From Tenggerimyces flavus (GTDB taxonomy: Bacteria > Actinomycetota > Actinomycetes > Propionibacteriales > Actinopolymorphaceae): a stretch of 64,000 bases of DNA. The position numbers and the translations under genes were made by a program. This document shows, one piece after another, positions 32,608-41,140 of the stretch (position 1 is its first letter; each line of letters opens with the position of its first letter). Location of the stretch: contig NZ_JAFBCM010000001.1 of NCBI RefSeq assembly GCF_016907715.1, positions 930,001 through 994,000 of the forward strand, written 5' to 3'. The notes beneath the pieces are model-generated. The model worked only from the letters and a program-made list of their open reading frames with translations, made no database searches and was not told the origin of the DNA.

Positions 32608-33510
32608 ATGAAACCGACAAACGACCTGCTCACCCGAGCCGGCGACTTCATCTGGCTGACGGCTCGCGTCCTGGAGCAACGACGGTACGAACACCTCTTC
32701 CACCATGGCTCGGCCGATGCGGTGCTCACCGCCCTGTCGGCGTACGAGAACCCCGACGGCGGCTACGCGTACGCGCTCGAGCCCGACAACCGCGGCCCGA
32801 ACAGCCAGCCGAACGCGACGATCTCGGCGGTCTCGATCTTCGAAGAGGTCAAGGCGATCGACTCCGATCGGGCGCAGGCCGCGGTCGACTACTTCGGCTC
32901 CGTCGTGCTGCCCGACGGGAGCACTCCGGTGCTGGTGCCGGGGTACGAGGGATTCCCGAACGCCCCGTGGATCGTGCCCGATCCGGACGGCGGCGGCTCG
33001 GTGCTGCTGACCGCGCTGATGATGGCCACGCTGTATCGCAGTGGGGTCGAGCGTCCGTGGATGGCGAAGTCGACCGACTACCTCTGGACGGCGATCGAGT
33101 CGATCGAGAAGACCCATCCGTACGAGGCGATCTTCGCGATGCTGTTCCTCGACCAGGTCCCCGACCGCGACCGCGCCGCGCGTGCGGCCGAACGGCTGGG
33201 CCGGATCGTGCGGGACGGCAACCTGGTCGTGCTCGACCACAGCGATCCCTCGAAGTACGAGGTCGAAGGGTATGCGCCGGGCGAGGTCTTCTACGCCCAT
33301 GACTACGCGCCGCGCCCGACGAGCCTGGCCCGCGCGTGGTTCTCCGACACGGAGCTGGCCGAGGCGCTCGACCACCTGGAGGCCGAGCAGGGCGAGGACG
33401 GCGGCTGGCCGGTCACGATGAAGCAGTGGGCTCCGGGCACGCACCTGGAGTGGCGGCCGATTCAGACGCTCGGTGTGCTGGCGACCCTGAAGGCGTACGA
33501 GCGCGTCTAG
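32608..33510 (+). CDS. Alpha/alpha-toroid (prenyltransferase/squalene cyclase-like) protein
   Basis: 300 residues. Repeated helical units with DGG-type turns (ENPDGGYAYALEPD, GEDGGWPVTMKQWAPGTHLEWR) are typical of the alpha/alpha-6 toroid shared by terpene cyclases and prenyltransferase beta subunits. The terpene cyclase DxDD or QW motif set is not complete, so catalysis is doubtful. No signal peptide. I do not recognise a defined function. Start ATG 32608. Its stop shares CTAG with the convergent ABC-2 permease gene. Confidence 0.75.
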   Translation: MKPTNDLLTRAGDFIWLTARVLEQRRYEHLFHHGSADAVLTALSAYENPDGGYAYALEPDNRGPNSQPNATISAVSIFEEVKAIDSDRAQAAVDYFGSVVLPDGSTPVLVPGYEGFPNAPWIVPDPDGGGSVLLTALMMATLYRSGVERPWMAKSTDYLWTAIESIEKTHPYEAIFAMLFLDQVPDRDRAARAAERLGRIVRDGNLVVLDHSDPSKYEVEGYAPGEVFYAHDYAPRPTSLARAWFSDTELAEALDHLEAEQGEDGGWPVTMKQWAPGTHLEWRPIQTLGVLATLKAYERV

Positions 33511-34292
33511 GTGAGCTCGAGCGAACCCGTCTGGCGGGTAAGCCGTTCGACCCGGTTGAACGCGAGCATCCCGAGGACGGGAAGGAGAATCGCGAACCCC
33601 GCAAGGGGAATCAGCTCCCGCCACAATGAGGTGATGCTCGCGCCCTTCGTGGACGCATCGACCAGGGCTTGGACACCGTACGCGAACGGGAAGAACCGCG
33701 CGGGGATGCGGATCCAGTCCGGCATCAACGCGATCGGGTACATCGTCCCGGCCAGCAACATGATCGGCCCGAACAGCAGGTTCGAGATTTGGTTGGCATC
33801 CCGGATCGCCACACCGATCGCGCCGACGACCATGCTGAAGCCCCACATGCAGGCGCCGAACAGCGCGAACGTCACCAACAGTGCGGGAAGATTCACCTTC
33901 ACCGTAAGGCCAAACGCCATCGCGCCCACCGCAATAGTGATCGCCGCGGTGGCGAGGGCCTCGACGATCGCGAACAGCTGGAATCCGCCGAGCCACGCGT
34001 AGCGCGAGCACGGCGCCAGGAACAGGTTGCCGAGCGAGCCGCGCCTGCGCTCGCCGTCGAGGACCTCGCCCGCGTTGTAGAGCATCGCGAACAGCAGCGC
34101 CATGCATGCGCCGCCGATGATCGCGTAGTCACGCAGCTGCTCGTTGTCCCGGTAGATGAGCCCGATCAGCAGCAGGTTGAAGACCGGGTACATCATCCAC
34201 ACCAACGCGTAGAAGAACGGCCCGGCGAAGAGGATCTTCGTCCGTCCGACCACGAACGCGGTCGAGAACACGATCCGAACCACAGCCGACAT
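33507..34292 (-). CDS. ABC-2 type transporter permease
   Basis: 261 residues, six predicted transmembrane segments. Family features: GEVLDGERRRGSLGNLFLAPCSR (the ABC-2 coupling helix segment) and NLLFGPIMLLAGTMYPIALMPDWI. It pairs with the next permease (34303-35112) and the ATPase (35109-35927) to make an ABC-2 transporter, usually a drug, lipid or polysaccharide exporter. Last gene of the sigma-factor operon. Start ATG 34292, 10 bases after the previous stop. Confidence 0.9.
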   Translation of the reverse strand: MSAVVRIVFSTAFVVGRTKILFAGPFFYALVWMMYPVFNLLLIGLIYRDNEQLRDYAIIGGACMALLFAMLYNAGEVLDGERRRGSLGNLFLAPCSRYAWLGGFQLFAIVEALATAAITIAVGAMAFGLTVKVNLPALLVTFALFGACMWGFSMVVGAIGVAIRDANQISNLLFGPIMLLAGTMYPIALMPDWIRIPARFFPFAYGVQALVDASTKGASITSLWRELIPLAGFAILLPVLGMLAFNRVERLTRQTGSLELT

Positions 34293-34302
34293 CAGTCAAC
34301 TC

Positions 34303-35112
34303 CTACAGCAGATCGAGGGTCGCGCGACGGCGGAGCGCGCTGTCCATCCGGCGCAGCGACCAGACGCCGATCGCGAGGAAGACCGCGCTGCTCGCCACGG
34401 TCGCGAGCAGGGCGCCACTCACCTCGGCCAACGACGCACCAGAGAGCGTCGTGGCGCGCAACGCCTCCACCGCGTGGGAAATCGGGATCACGTCGGTCAG
34501 CGGCTGCACCCAGTCCGGCAGGACCGAACGCGGAACGAAGAAGCCCGCCAGCAGATAGATCGGGCCCTGCAGGAAGTTGGACAGCGCGTTCGAGTGCCGG
34601 GACAGGATGAACAGCCCGCTGAAGCCCAGGCCGATGCACAACGTGCCGACGTACAGCGCGAGGAGGCAGACCAGAGCGGCGAGCGGGTCGGCGATGTCGA
34701 AGCGCCCACCCAGCACGGTCCCGAACAGCACCGTCAGCAGCAGACCGGAGACGTCGTAGCAGATGCAGCCGAGCCCGTACCCGAGGATGACCGGCCCGAT
34801 CCGCGTCGGCGCGGCGACGACGGCGGGCAGCGTGCCCTCATAGATCTCCGACTGCAGCGCGTTGCCGGCGCCCCAGACCGTCGCGTTCCACGCCATCGTC
34901 GCGATGACGCCGACCACGAGGAAGCCGATCACGTCCTCGCCCGGAACGGCGGTCTGCCCCGACACCTGGTACGCCAGCACGAACCCGAGCAGCAGCAAGA
35001 CGCCGAACAGCGGCATCCGGAGCATCATCACCGGGTTCGACGCGAACCGGAGCAGCAGCACCCGCGCGGTCGCGAACATCAGCAGCCAGTCCGCGCGGAG
35101 CGTGCCGGTCAC
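34303..35112 (-). CDS. ABC-2 type transporter permease
   Basis: 269 residues, six transmembrane segments. ALQSEIYEGTLPAVVAAPTR is the coupling segment and NFLQGPIYLLAGFFVPRSVLPDWVQPL matches the second conserved region, as in the sister permease. GTG 35112 overlaps the ATPase stop by 4 bp (GTGA). The two permeases are homologous but clearly diverged, so the transporter is probably a heterodimer. Confidence 0.9.
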   Translation of the reverse strand: MTGTLRADWLLMFATARVLLLRFASNPVMMLRMPLFGVLLLLGFVLAYQVSGQTAVPGEDVIGFLVVGVIATMAWNATVWGAGNALQSEIYEGTLPAVVAAPTRIGPVILGYGLGCICYDVSGLLLTVLFGTVLGGRFDIADPLAALVCLLALYVGTLCIGLGFSGLFILSRHSNALSNFLQGPIYLLAGFFVPRSVLPDWVQPLTDVIPISHAVEALRATTLSGASLAEVSGALLATVASSAVFLAIGVWSLRRMDSALRRRATLDLL

Positions 35113-35927
35113 GGCTGCTCCTCTTCGTACTCCCGGCCGGTCGCGGCGAGGAAGACCTCCTCCAGCGAGGCCACGTCCGCGGCGGCCTTGAGCTCCGCCG
35201 GCGTGCCACGCGCGACGATCAGGCCGCGGTCGACGATCGCGAGGTCGTGGCAGAGCACGTCCGCTTCGTTCATGTCGTGCGTGGTGAGCAGAACGGTGTG
35301 CTCGGGGACGAGGCTCGCGATCAGCTGGCGGACCTCGATCGCCGCCTTCGGGTCCAGGCCGATCGTCGGCTCGTCGAGGATCGCGACCTGCGGCTCGTGC
35401 AGCAACGTCTTCGCGATGTGCAGGCGCTGCTTCATGCCGCGCGAGTAGCTCTCGACGCGTTCGTCGGCGCGGGTGGTGAGGTCCATCCGTTCCAGCAGCT
35501 CGATGGACCGGCGTTCGATCCTCTCCTTGGTCAGGCCGTAGAGCCGACCGAAGTAGCGGAGATTCTCCTTACCAGACAGCTGGTTGTAGAGCCCCTTGTC
35601 GCCGCCGAACAGAACCCCGAGCCGGCGGCGTACGGCGGACTCGTCGGTGACGACGTCGAAGCCGTCGATCGTGGCGGTCCCGGCCGTGGGGATGAGCAGC
35701 GTGGAGAGCATCTTGATCGTCGTGGTCTTGCCGGCGCCGTTCGGGCCGAGGATGCCGAAGATCGTGCCGCGCGGAACGGCGAAGCTGATGCCGCGGACGG
35801 CCTCCACGACCTCGCCCGAGCGGAACCAGCCCTTGCGCTTGCGGAACGTACGGCGCAGGTCGTCGGCGACGATGGCGTTCCCGGCGGCCACCTCGCTGTC
35901 GGCGGACACCGGTGCGAGATTCGTCAT
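35109..35927 (-). CDS. ABC transporter ATP-binding protein
   Basis: 272 residues from ATG 35927, which overlaps the 74-residue protein's stop by 4 bp (ATGA). Walker A GPNGAGKTTT, a Q-loop region (LFGGDKGLYNQLSGKENL), signature YSRGMKQRLHIAKTL and Walker B VAILDEPTIGLDP, with the H-loop in LLTTHDMNEAD. Belongs to the ABC-2-associated (DrrA/CcmA-like) group. An N-terminal RKRKGWFRSGEVVEAVRG stretch is typical of this subgroup. Works with the two downstream permeases. Confidence 0.93.
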   Translation of the reverse strand: MTNLAPVSADSEVAAGNAIVADDLRRTFRKRKGWFRSGEVVEAVRGISFAVPRGTIFGILGPNGAGKTTTIKMLSTLLIPTAGTATIDGFDVVTDESAVRRRLGVLFGGDKGLYNQLSGKENLRYFGRLYGLTKERIERRSIELLERMDLTTRADERVESYSRGMKQRLHIAKTLLHEPQVAILDEPTIGLDPKAAIEVRQLIASLVPEHTVLLTTHDMNEADVLCHDLAIVDRGLIVARGTPAELKAAADVASLEEVFLAATGREYEEEQP

Positions 35928-36148
35928 GCGGCCCATCCCGCCGCCGCAAGGACAGGTTGACGGTGCGCCTGGACGAAGACGTTCGCCAGCTGCATGCCCT
36001 GCGTGCGCCACCACTGAGGCGGGAGGCCGGACGGCTGGTCGTGTCGCGCCACGATCGAACGGCGCATGCTCTCGACGTCGTCGGCGGCGAGTCGAACGGA
36101 CGTCGCCCAGCCGGCCAGCACGGTGTCGAGGCTGCTCGGTTCGGTCAT
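35924..36148 (-). CDS. Small protein (74 aa) between sigma factor and ABC ATPase
   Basis: 74 residues: MTEPSSLDTVLAGWATS at the start and PPQWWRTQGMQLANVFVQ near the end. Linked by 4-bp ATGA overlaps to the sigma factor before it and the ATPase after it. No transmembrane helix and no ZAS zinc motif, so it is not a typical anti-sigma factor. It may modulate the sigma factor or the transporter; function unknown. The tight coupling is the main evidence that it is real. Confidence 0.72.
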   Translation of the reverse strand: MTEPSSLDTVLAGWATSVRLAADDVESMRRSIVARHDQPSGLPPQWWRTQGMQLANVFVQAHRQPVLAAAGWAA

Positions 36149-36705
36149 CGTCGTGCCTCCTCGAGGCTTGGTTCGGACAGTCCCAGGTCGCGGGCGAGTG
36201 CCCGGCGGGCCTGGTTGAGCTTGTAGCGGACCGTTCCGGCCGGCAGCTCCAGCGCGGCGCCGATCTGGGCGCTGGTGAGCTCGCTGACCGCGTGCATGGC
36301 GAGGATCACCCGCAGGTCTTCGGGCAGGTTGCGTACGGCCGCGCCGACCTCGGAGACCAGCTCGGCGGTCGCCGCCCGTGCGTCCGGCTGGTCGGTCTCC
36401 GGGATCGTCGTACGGACGACGTCCTGCAGTGCCTCCCCCATCGCCTCGCGCGTCGCCCGGGCTCGGTACGTGTCGGTGACGAGGTTGCGAGCGACCGCGA
36501 AGATCCATGCCCGTTGGCGTTCCGGGGCGATCGCACGGACCTCGTCGAGCCGCCGCCACACCCGCAGGAACGTCTCCTGGAGCAGGTCGCGCGCGGTGTC
36601 GGGATCGCTCACCCGCCCGAGCAGGTACCCGTAGACGCCCGGCCGGTGCGCGTCGAAGATCTCGGTGAACGCGCGCTCCGCGGCGTCGGGATCAGGCATC
36701 ACCAT
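36145..36705 (-). CDS. RNA polymerase ECF-type sigma factor
   Basis: 186 residues. Region 2 (YLLGRVSDPDTARDLLQETFLRVWRRLDEV) and region 4 (NLPEDLRVILAMHAVSELTSAQIGAALELPAGTVRYKLNQARRALA, split in parts) are clear, with no region 3: an ECF sigma factor. Start ATG 36705; ATG 36699 is also possible. It overlaps the upstream gene by 14 bases and the next by 4, so its level is coupled with the beta-repeat protein and the ABC transporter. No membrane anti-sigma factor lies next to it. Confidence 0.92.
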   Translation of the reverse strand: MVMPDPDAAERAFTEIFDAHRPGVYGYLLGRVSDPDTARDLLQETFLRVWRRLDEVRAIAPERQRAWIFAVARNLVTDTYRARATREAMGEALQDVVRTTIPETDQPDARAATAELVSEVGAAVRNLPEDLRVILAMHAVSELTSAQIGAALELPAGTVRYKLNQARRALARDLGLSEPSLEEARR

Positions 36706-37621
36706 GGCCGTCGGACACGACGAGGTTGCCGTACTTCTCGGTCGTCAGCACCTGGAGCGCGGAGACGAGCTCCTTGCGCGCGCTCAGGTTGCCGACCAAC
36801 GTGACCTCGGAGACCTTCGCGCGCAGCAGTTCGGCGGGTACGTCGCTCTCGATCCGGAAGTCGCCGACCAGCGCGAGCGCGACCGGACCGTCCAGCGCGT
36901 CGAAGAACCCGCGCCCGAACGTCTCCTGACCCTTGAAGAACCGTGGCTCGCCGCCGTACCAGATGAGCTCGCCGCCACCGACCAGCCGCGGCGCCAGCAC
37001 GCCCTCGCTCGACCGTGGGGCGAGGAGTCTGCCGCCCCAGAAGACCTCCTGGAAACCGACCCTCGGCGCCAGGCTGGTGATGATGACGTCGCCGGCGAGC
37101 ATGAGCACGTCGCCCGCATTGCCGCCATGGTTCGCGAGGGTCTCGCCGCTGATCCGGATCTCGCCGCTCAGCGGCTGGAACCGTTGCCCCTGGACGTAGG
37201 TGTAGTAGTTCACCGCGCCGGTGACCCTGGTCAGACCGATGCCGAGGGCCGTCTCGCTGCCGCGCGGGGCGAGCACGGCGCCGATGACGACGACCTCGCG
37301 ATAGCCCACACGTTCGACCGGCGTCGTGACGACCAGGCCGCCGATGACCACAAGGACCTCGTTGTCGCCACCCGGGTCGGCCAACGCCTCGCCGGACAGC
37401 GTGAACATGCCGGTGTGGAAGCGGACATGCGCGTCGCGTGGCACCGGGATCACGTGGGCGACGTCGACCAGCCGGACGCGGGTGAGCAGCTCACCCCCGT
37501 CGGCCGGAACCACGAGGGTGGCGACGCCCCGGATCTCCTCCAGGCGCGCCAGGTTCTCCGGCGTCGCTTGGGAGAGATCGAGGAACGCGACGTTCTCGAT
37601 CACTGTCGGTTGGTCGTTCAT
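36692..37621 (-). CDS. Beta-repeat protein of unknown function, first gene of sigma-ABC operon
   Basis: 309 residues from ATG 37621 with GAGGAGG 9 bases upstream. No signal peptide or transmembrane helix. Two obvious internal repeats with a period of 82 residues: LSGEALADPGGDNEVLVVIGG..RVGYREVVVIGAVLAPRGSE (residues 75-123) and ISGETLANHGGNAGDVLMLAGD..RVGFQEVFWGGRLLAPRSSE (157-205); a weaker third unit follows. The strand-rich pattern suggests a beta-solenoid, as in bactofilins, but no known family is recognised. Its 3' end overlaps the sigma factor gene, so it may sense or scaffold for that system. Confidence 0.8.
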   Translation of the reverse strand: MNDQPTVIENVAFLDLSQATPENLARLEEIRGVATLVVPADGGELLTRVRLVDVAHVIPVPRDAHVRFHTGMFTLSGEALADPGGDNEVLVVIGGLVVTTPVERVGYREVVVIGAVLAPRGSETALGIGLTRVTGAVNYYTYVQGQRFQPLSGEIRISGETLANHGGNAGDVLMLAGDVIITSLAPRVGFQEVFWGGRLLAPRSSEGVLAPRLVGGGELIWYGGEPRFFKGQETFGRGFFDALDGPVALALVGDFRIESDVPAELLRAKVSEVTLVGNLSARKELVSALQVLTTEKYGNLVVSDGHGDA

Positions 37622-37689
37622 GCCCTTTGTCCTCCTCGAACCCCAGGGTCGCATCAAGGAAGACGGACGAGCGCGCGAAGTGTTGGGAG

Positions 37690-38637
37690 CTATCTTCCGA
37701 AGGTGTCGAACGCCGCCGCCGCGGCACCGATCACGCCCACCTGCTCGCCGAGCTCGGACAGCACCACCCTGCACCGTTCCCCGGCGAACTCGAACGCGAG
37801 CTCGTCGACGCGCTCGCGGACCGGCAGCAGCAGCTGGTCGTCCGACCGCGTCACGCCGCCGCCGAGGACGAGCACGTCCGCCTCGAACAGGTTGCTCAGG
37901 CTCGCGACTCCGGTGCCGAGGATCTCGGTCGTGTCGTCCCACAACGCGGCGGCCATCGGGTCTCCGTCGGCGGCGGCGCGCGAGACGTCCGCGGCGGTGA
38001 GGGTCGCGACCCGGGCGAGCGCGGAGTCCGCGCCGTCGTCGAGCAGCTCGCGCGCTCGCGCGGCGATCGACGTCCCCGAGCAGTAGGCCTCGATGCAGCC
38101 GCGCGACCCGCACGGACAGGGCCTGCCGTCGTGGACGACGACCATATGTCCGATCTCGCCGCCGTTGCCGCTGCGTCCGCGCATCAGCCGGCCGTCGAGG
38201 ATCGCGCCGCCGCCGACACCGGTCGAGACCGTCAGGTAGACCATCGACCGCGCGCCGCGGCCCGCGCCGTGCCGGTACTCGCCGATCGCCGCGGCGACGC
38301 CGTCGTTCTCCAGCCGAGCCGGCACGCCGTACGCCTGCTCGGCCCGCTCGGCGACCGCGATCTCGTCCCAGCCGGGCAGGTTGGGCGGGCCCTGGACGAG
38401 GCCTCGTTCGGTGTCGAGCGGTCCGCCGCAGCCGATGCCGACCGCGTGGAGTCCGCCGGAACCGGCCGCCGCGAGCGCTTCGTGTCCGAGCGCGAACAGT
38501 CTGTCGAGCATGTCGTCCGGCCCGCGTTCGGCAAGCGAACGGCGTTGCAGGAACGAGCACACACGACCGTCTTCGGCCACCACTCCCGCCGCGAGCTTCG
38601 TACCACCGATGTCCAATGCCAGCACGCGTTTGTGCAC
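37690..38637 (-). CDS. ROK family sugar kinase/glucokinase-like protein
   Basis: 315 residues from GTG 38637 (GAGGTGA 7 bases upstream). Phosphate-1 motif LALDIGGTKLAAG at the N-terminus, ROK signature around GEIGHMVVVHDGRPCPCGSRGCIEAYCSG with the zinc-binding C-x-C-G-x-x-G-C cluster, and catalytic ENDGVAAAIGEY. No N-terminal DNA-binding domain, so it is the kinase type rather than a regulator. It probably phosphorylates glucose, mannose or an amino sugar. Separate from the next operon by 68 bases. Confidence 0.9.
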   Translation of the reverse strand: MHKRVLALDIGGTKLAAGVVAEDGRVCSFLQRRSLAERGPDDMLDRLFALGHEALAAAGSGGLHAVGIGCGGPLDTERGLVQGPPNLPGWDEIAVAERAEQAYGVPARLENDGVAAAIGEYRHGAGRGARSMVYLTVSTGVGGGAILDGRLMRGRSGNGGEIGHMVVVHDGRPCPCGSRGCIEAYCSGTSIAARARELLDDGADSALARVATLTAADVSRAAADGDPMAAALWDDTTEILGTGVASLSNLFEADVLVLGGGVTRSDDQLLLPVRERVDELAFEFAGERCRVVLSELGEQVGVIGAAAAAFDTFGR

Positions 38638-38756
38638 CCAGGTCACCTCACACGCGATGGATGTGGAATCGATCCCAGACACTCGGTGACGGTAATCCCC
38701 CGCCGGGGCAGGGTCAAGGCGGGAATAGCCGGCTCGGAGGCCGAGTTAGGATCAAT

Positions 38757-38772
38757 ATATGCAAACGCATAG
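38757..38772 (+). promoter_or_regulatory. Candidate MarR operator, TATGC-N4-GCATA
   Basis: TATGCAAACGCATA at 38758-38771 lies in an AT-rich patch 28 bases before the ATG of the flavin monooxygenase gene. A MarR gene is second in that operon, so autoregulation through this dyad is plausible. Confidence 0.55.
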
Positions 38773-38798
38773 ACCATGAGGGACGAAGGAGACAGGTC

Positions 38799-39986
38799 AT
38801 GCAGTTCGGGGTGTTCTCGGTCAGTGACATCACGCGAGACCCCGTGTCGGGACAGACGCCGAGCGAGGCGGAGCGCATCGACGCGGTCGTACGGATCGCC
38901 CAGAAGGCCGAGGAGGTCGGGCTGGACGTGTTCGCGATCGGCGAGCACCACAACCCGCCGTTCTTCTCGTCCTCCCCCACCACCTTGCTGGCGCACATCG
39001 CGGCGACCACCGAGCGCCTGATCGTCTCGACGGCGACGACGTTGATCACGACGAACGACCCGGTGCGCATCGCGGAGGAGTACGCGATGCTCCAGCACCT
39101 GTCCAAGGGCCGCGTCGACCTGATGATGGGCCGCGGCAACACCGCGCCGGTCTATCCCTGGTTCGGCCAGGACATCCGGCAGGGCCTGCCGCTGGCGCTG
39201 GAGAACTACAACCTGCTGCACCGGCTATGGCGTGAGGACGTGATCGACTGGGAGGGCACGTTCCGTACGGCACTGCAGGGCTTCACCTCGGTGCCGCGCC
39301 CGCTCGACGACGTCCCGCCGTTCGTCTGGCACGGCTCGATCCGGACGCCCGAGATCGCCGAGCAGGCCGCGTACTACGGCGATGGCTTCTTCGCCAACCA
39401 CATCTTCTGGCCGAAGGAGCACTTCATGCGGTTGGTGAACTTCTACCGGCAGCGCTACGCGCACTACGGCCACGGCACCGAGAAGCAGGCGATCGTCGGC
39501 CTCGGCGGGCACATCTACCTCGCGCGCAACTCCCAGGACGCGATCAAGGAGTTCCGGCCGTACTTCAACGAGGCGCCGGTGTACGGGAACGGGCCCTCGC
39601 TCGAGGACTTCGTGGAGGGCACGCCGCTGACGGTCGGCAGCCCGCAGGAGGTCATCGACAAGACCCTGACGTTCCGTGAGCACTTCGGCGACTACCAGCG
39701 GCAGCTGTTCCTCGTCGACCACGCCGGCCTGCCGGTGAAGACCGTGCTCGACCAGCTCGACCTGCTGGGCGAGGAGGTCCTGCCGACGCTGCGCAAGGAG
39801 CTGTCGGCTCGGCGCGACCCGGACGTGCCGGACGCTCCGACGCACGCGAGCCTGGTGCGCGCGAAGTACGGCGACGCCGCTCCCCGGCAGCCGCGCCCGA
39901 ACGCCAACCGCGGCGACAACGTGACCGGCGCGTCGCCGTACCAGGACACCGACCCCGCCGTTCAGGCCACGTACCCGAGGCCCTGA
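38799..39986 (+). CDS. CE1758-type FMN-dependent luciferase-like monooxygenase
   Basis: 395 residues from ATG 38799 with GAAGGAG 9 bases upstream. TIM-barrel luciferase-like fold: MQFGVFSVSDITRDP at the N-terminus, GEHHNPPFFSSSP, DLMMGRGNTAPVYPWFG, and a C-terminal variable tail. Together with the MarR gene and the FMN reductase that follow it matches the Corynebacterium CE1758/CE1759 two-component flavin monooxygenase pair. The reductase would supply FMNH2. The substrate is unknown. Its stop overlaps the MarR start by one base. Confidence 0.88.
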   Translation: MQFGVFSVSDITRDPVSGQTPSEAERIDAVVRIAQKAEEVGLDVFAIGEHHNPPFFSSSPTTLLAHIAATTERLIVSTATTLITTNDPVRIAEEYAMLQHLSKGRVDLMMGRGNTAPVYPWFGQDIRQGLPLALENYNLLHRLWREDVIDWEGTFRTALQGFTSVPRPLDDVPPFVWHGSIRTPEIAEQAAYYGDGFFANHIFWPKEHFMRLVNFYRQRYAHYGHGTEKQAIVGLGGHIYLARNSQDAIKEFRPYFNEAPVYGNGPSLEDFVEGTPLTVGSPQEVIDKTLTFREHFGDYQRQLFLVDHAGLPVKTVLDQLDLLGEEVLPTLRKELSARRDPDVPDAPTHASLVRAKYGDAAPRQPRPNANRGDNVTGASPYQDTDPAVQATYPRP

Positions 39987-40435
39987 TGTCCGGCCGTGAC
40001 CGGCTCGCGAACCACGCCTGGGAGGGGCTGCTCTCGGCGCACGCCCGGCTGATGAAGGGGTTCGCGGCCGAGGAGATTTGGGGCGACGTGTCGATGCGGG
40101 AGTACGACGTGCTCTACACGCTGTCGAAGTGCTCTGGGCCGGTGCGGATCGGTGAGCTGCATCGGCACGTTCTACTCAGCCAGCCGGCTCTGTCGCGCCT
40201 GGTGGACCGGCTGGTGGAGCGGGGGCTGGTGCTGCGCGTTCCTTCCCCTGCCGACAAGCGGGGCGTGAGCCTGTCGCTGACCTCGCTGGGGTTGGAGACG
40301 CAGCGTCGGATCGGTGGCCAGCACGCGCGCTCGGTGACGCGCGCGGTGACGTCCGCGCTGAGCCAGGACGAGCTGGCCCAGCTCGCCGTACTCACCTGGA
40401 AGCTTGCTGGATCAGAGGGGACACTTCGCCCATGA
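39986..40435 (+). CDS. MarR family transcriptional regulator
   Basis: 149 residues. MarR winged helix: MREYDVLYTLSK, GELHRHVLLSQPALSRLVDRLVERGLVLR and the wing PSPADKRGVSLSLT. It starts in the stop of the monooxygenase (TGATG) and ends with a 4-bp overlap (ATGA) with the reductase. A regulator placed between two catalytic subunits makes it almost certain that it controls this operon. Confidence 0.93.
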   Translation: MSGRDRLANHAWEGLLSAHARLMKGFAAEEIWGDVSMREYDVLYTLSKCSGPVRIGELHRHVLLSQPALSRLVDRLVERGLVLRVPSPADKRGVSLSLTSLGLETQRRIGGQHARSVTRAVTSALSQDELAQLAVLTWKLAGSEGTLRP

Positions 40436-41109
40436 GCGATGCACTACGCCTTGTCGTCGTCACGGCGGGGACGAGCGACCCGTCGTCGACGCGGATGCTG
40501 GCCGACCGGGCCGCTTCGCGGGTCGCGGAGCTGGCGGGCTCGCGCGGGCGTGAGGTCGCGACGTCCGTGATCGACCTGCGCGAGCTGGCCACCGAGATCA
40601 CGACCGCGATGCTCTCCCAGCTGGTCGGCCCGAAGCTTCGCGCGGCGATCACGGCGCTTGGAGCTGCCGATGGGCTGATCGCGAGCACGCCGGTGTACGC
40701 GGCGGGGGCGAGCGGATTGTTCACGTCGTTCTTCCAGATCCTCGACAACGACCTGCTGATCGCGAAGCCGGTCATCCTCGCCGCGACGGCGGGGACGGCG
40801 CGGCACGCGCTGGTCGTCGACGACCAGCTGCGGACGCTGTTCGCGTACCTGCGGACGATGCCGGTGGCGACGTCGTTGTTCGCGGCGCCGGAGGACTGGC
40901 GCGACCCGTCCTTGGACGGCCGGGTGCGGCGGGCGGCGCTGGAGCTCGTGGTGCTGATGGTGAGCGGGTTCGCCGCGCAGGTACGGGCGGAGGGGTGGGG
41001 CAGCTACCAGCACGAGTTCGGCAGCGCGGGCGGTACGGAGTTGTCGATCGACCTCGACTCGGACCTGATGCGGCTCGCGACCGGAGGGTCCGCCGCCGAT
41101 ATCGATTGA
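40432..41109 (+). CDS. CE1759-type NAD(P)H-dependent FMN reductase
   Basis: 225 residues. Flavodoxin-like fold: LVVVTAGTSDPSSTRMLADR is the N-terminal phosphate loop region and DGLIASTPVYAAGASGLFTSFFQILD the second flavin-binding segment. Supplies reduced FMN to the monooxygenase two genes upstream. Start ATG 40432 overlaps the MarR stop by 4 bp. Confidence 0.9.
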   Translation: MSDALRLVVVTAGTSDPSSTRMLADRAASRVAELAGSRGREVATSVIDLRELATEITTAMLSQLVGPKLRAAITALGAADGLIASTPVYAAGASGLFTSFFQILDNDLLIAKPVILAATAGTARHALVVDDQLRTLFAYLRTMPVATSLFAAPEDWRDPSLDGRVRRAALELVVLMVSGFAAQVRAEGWGSYQHEFGSAGGTELSIDLDSDLMRLATGGSAADID

Positions 41110-41140
41110 CGCCCTTTCGGTGGGCTGACACCGTTCCGGG

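Noticed and set aside
36692-38560. A 622-aa reading of the beta-repeat gene extending upstream
   Set aside because: The part beyond 37621 is antisense-like relative to the ROK kinase frame; a strong ribosome-binding site supports ATG 37621.
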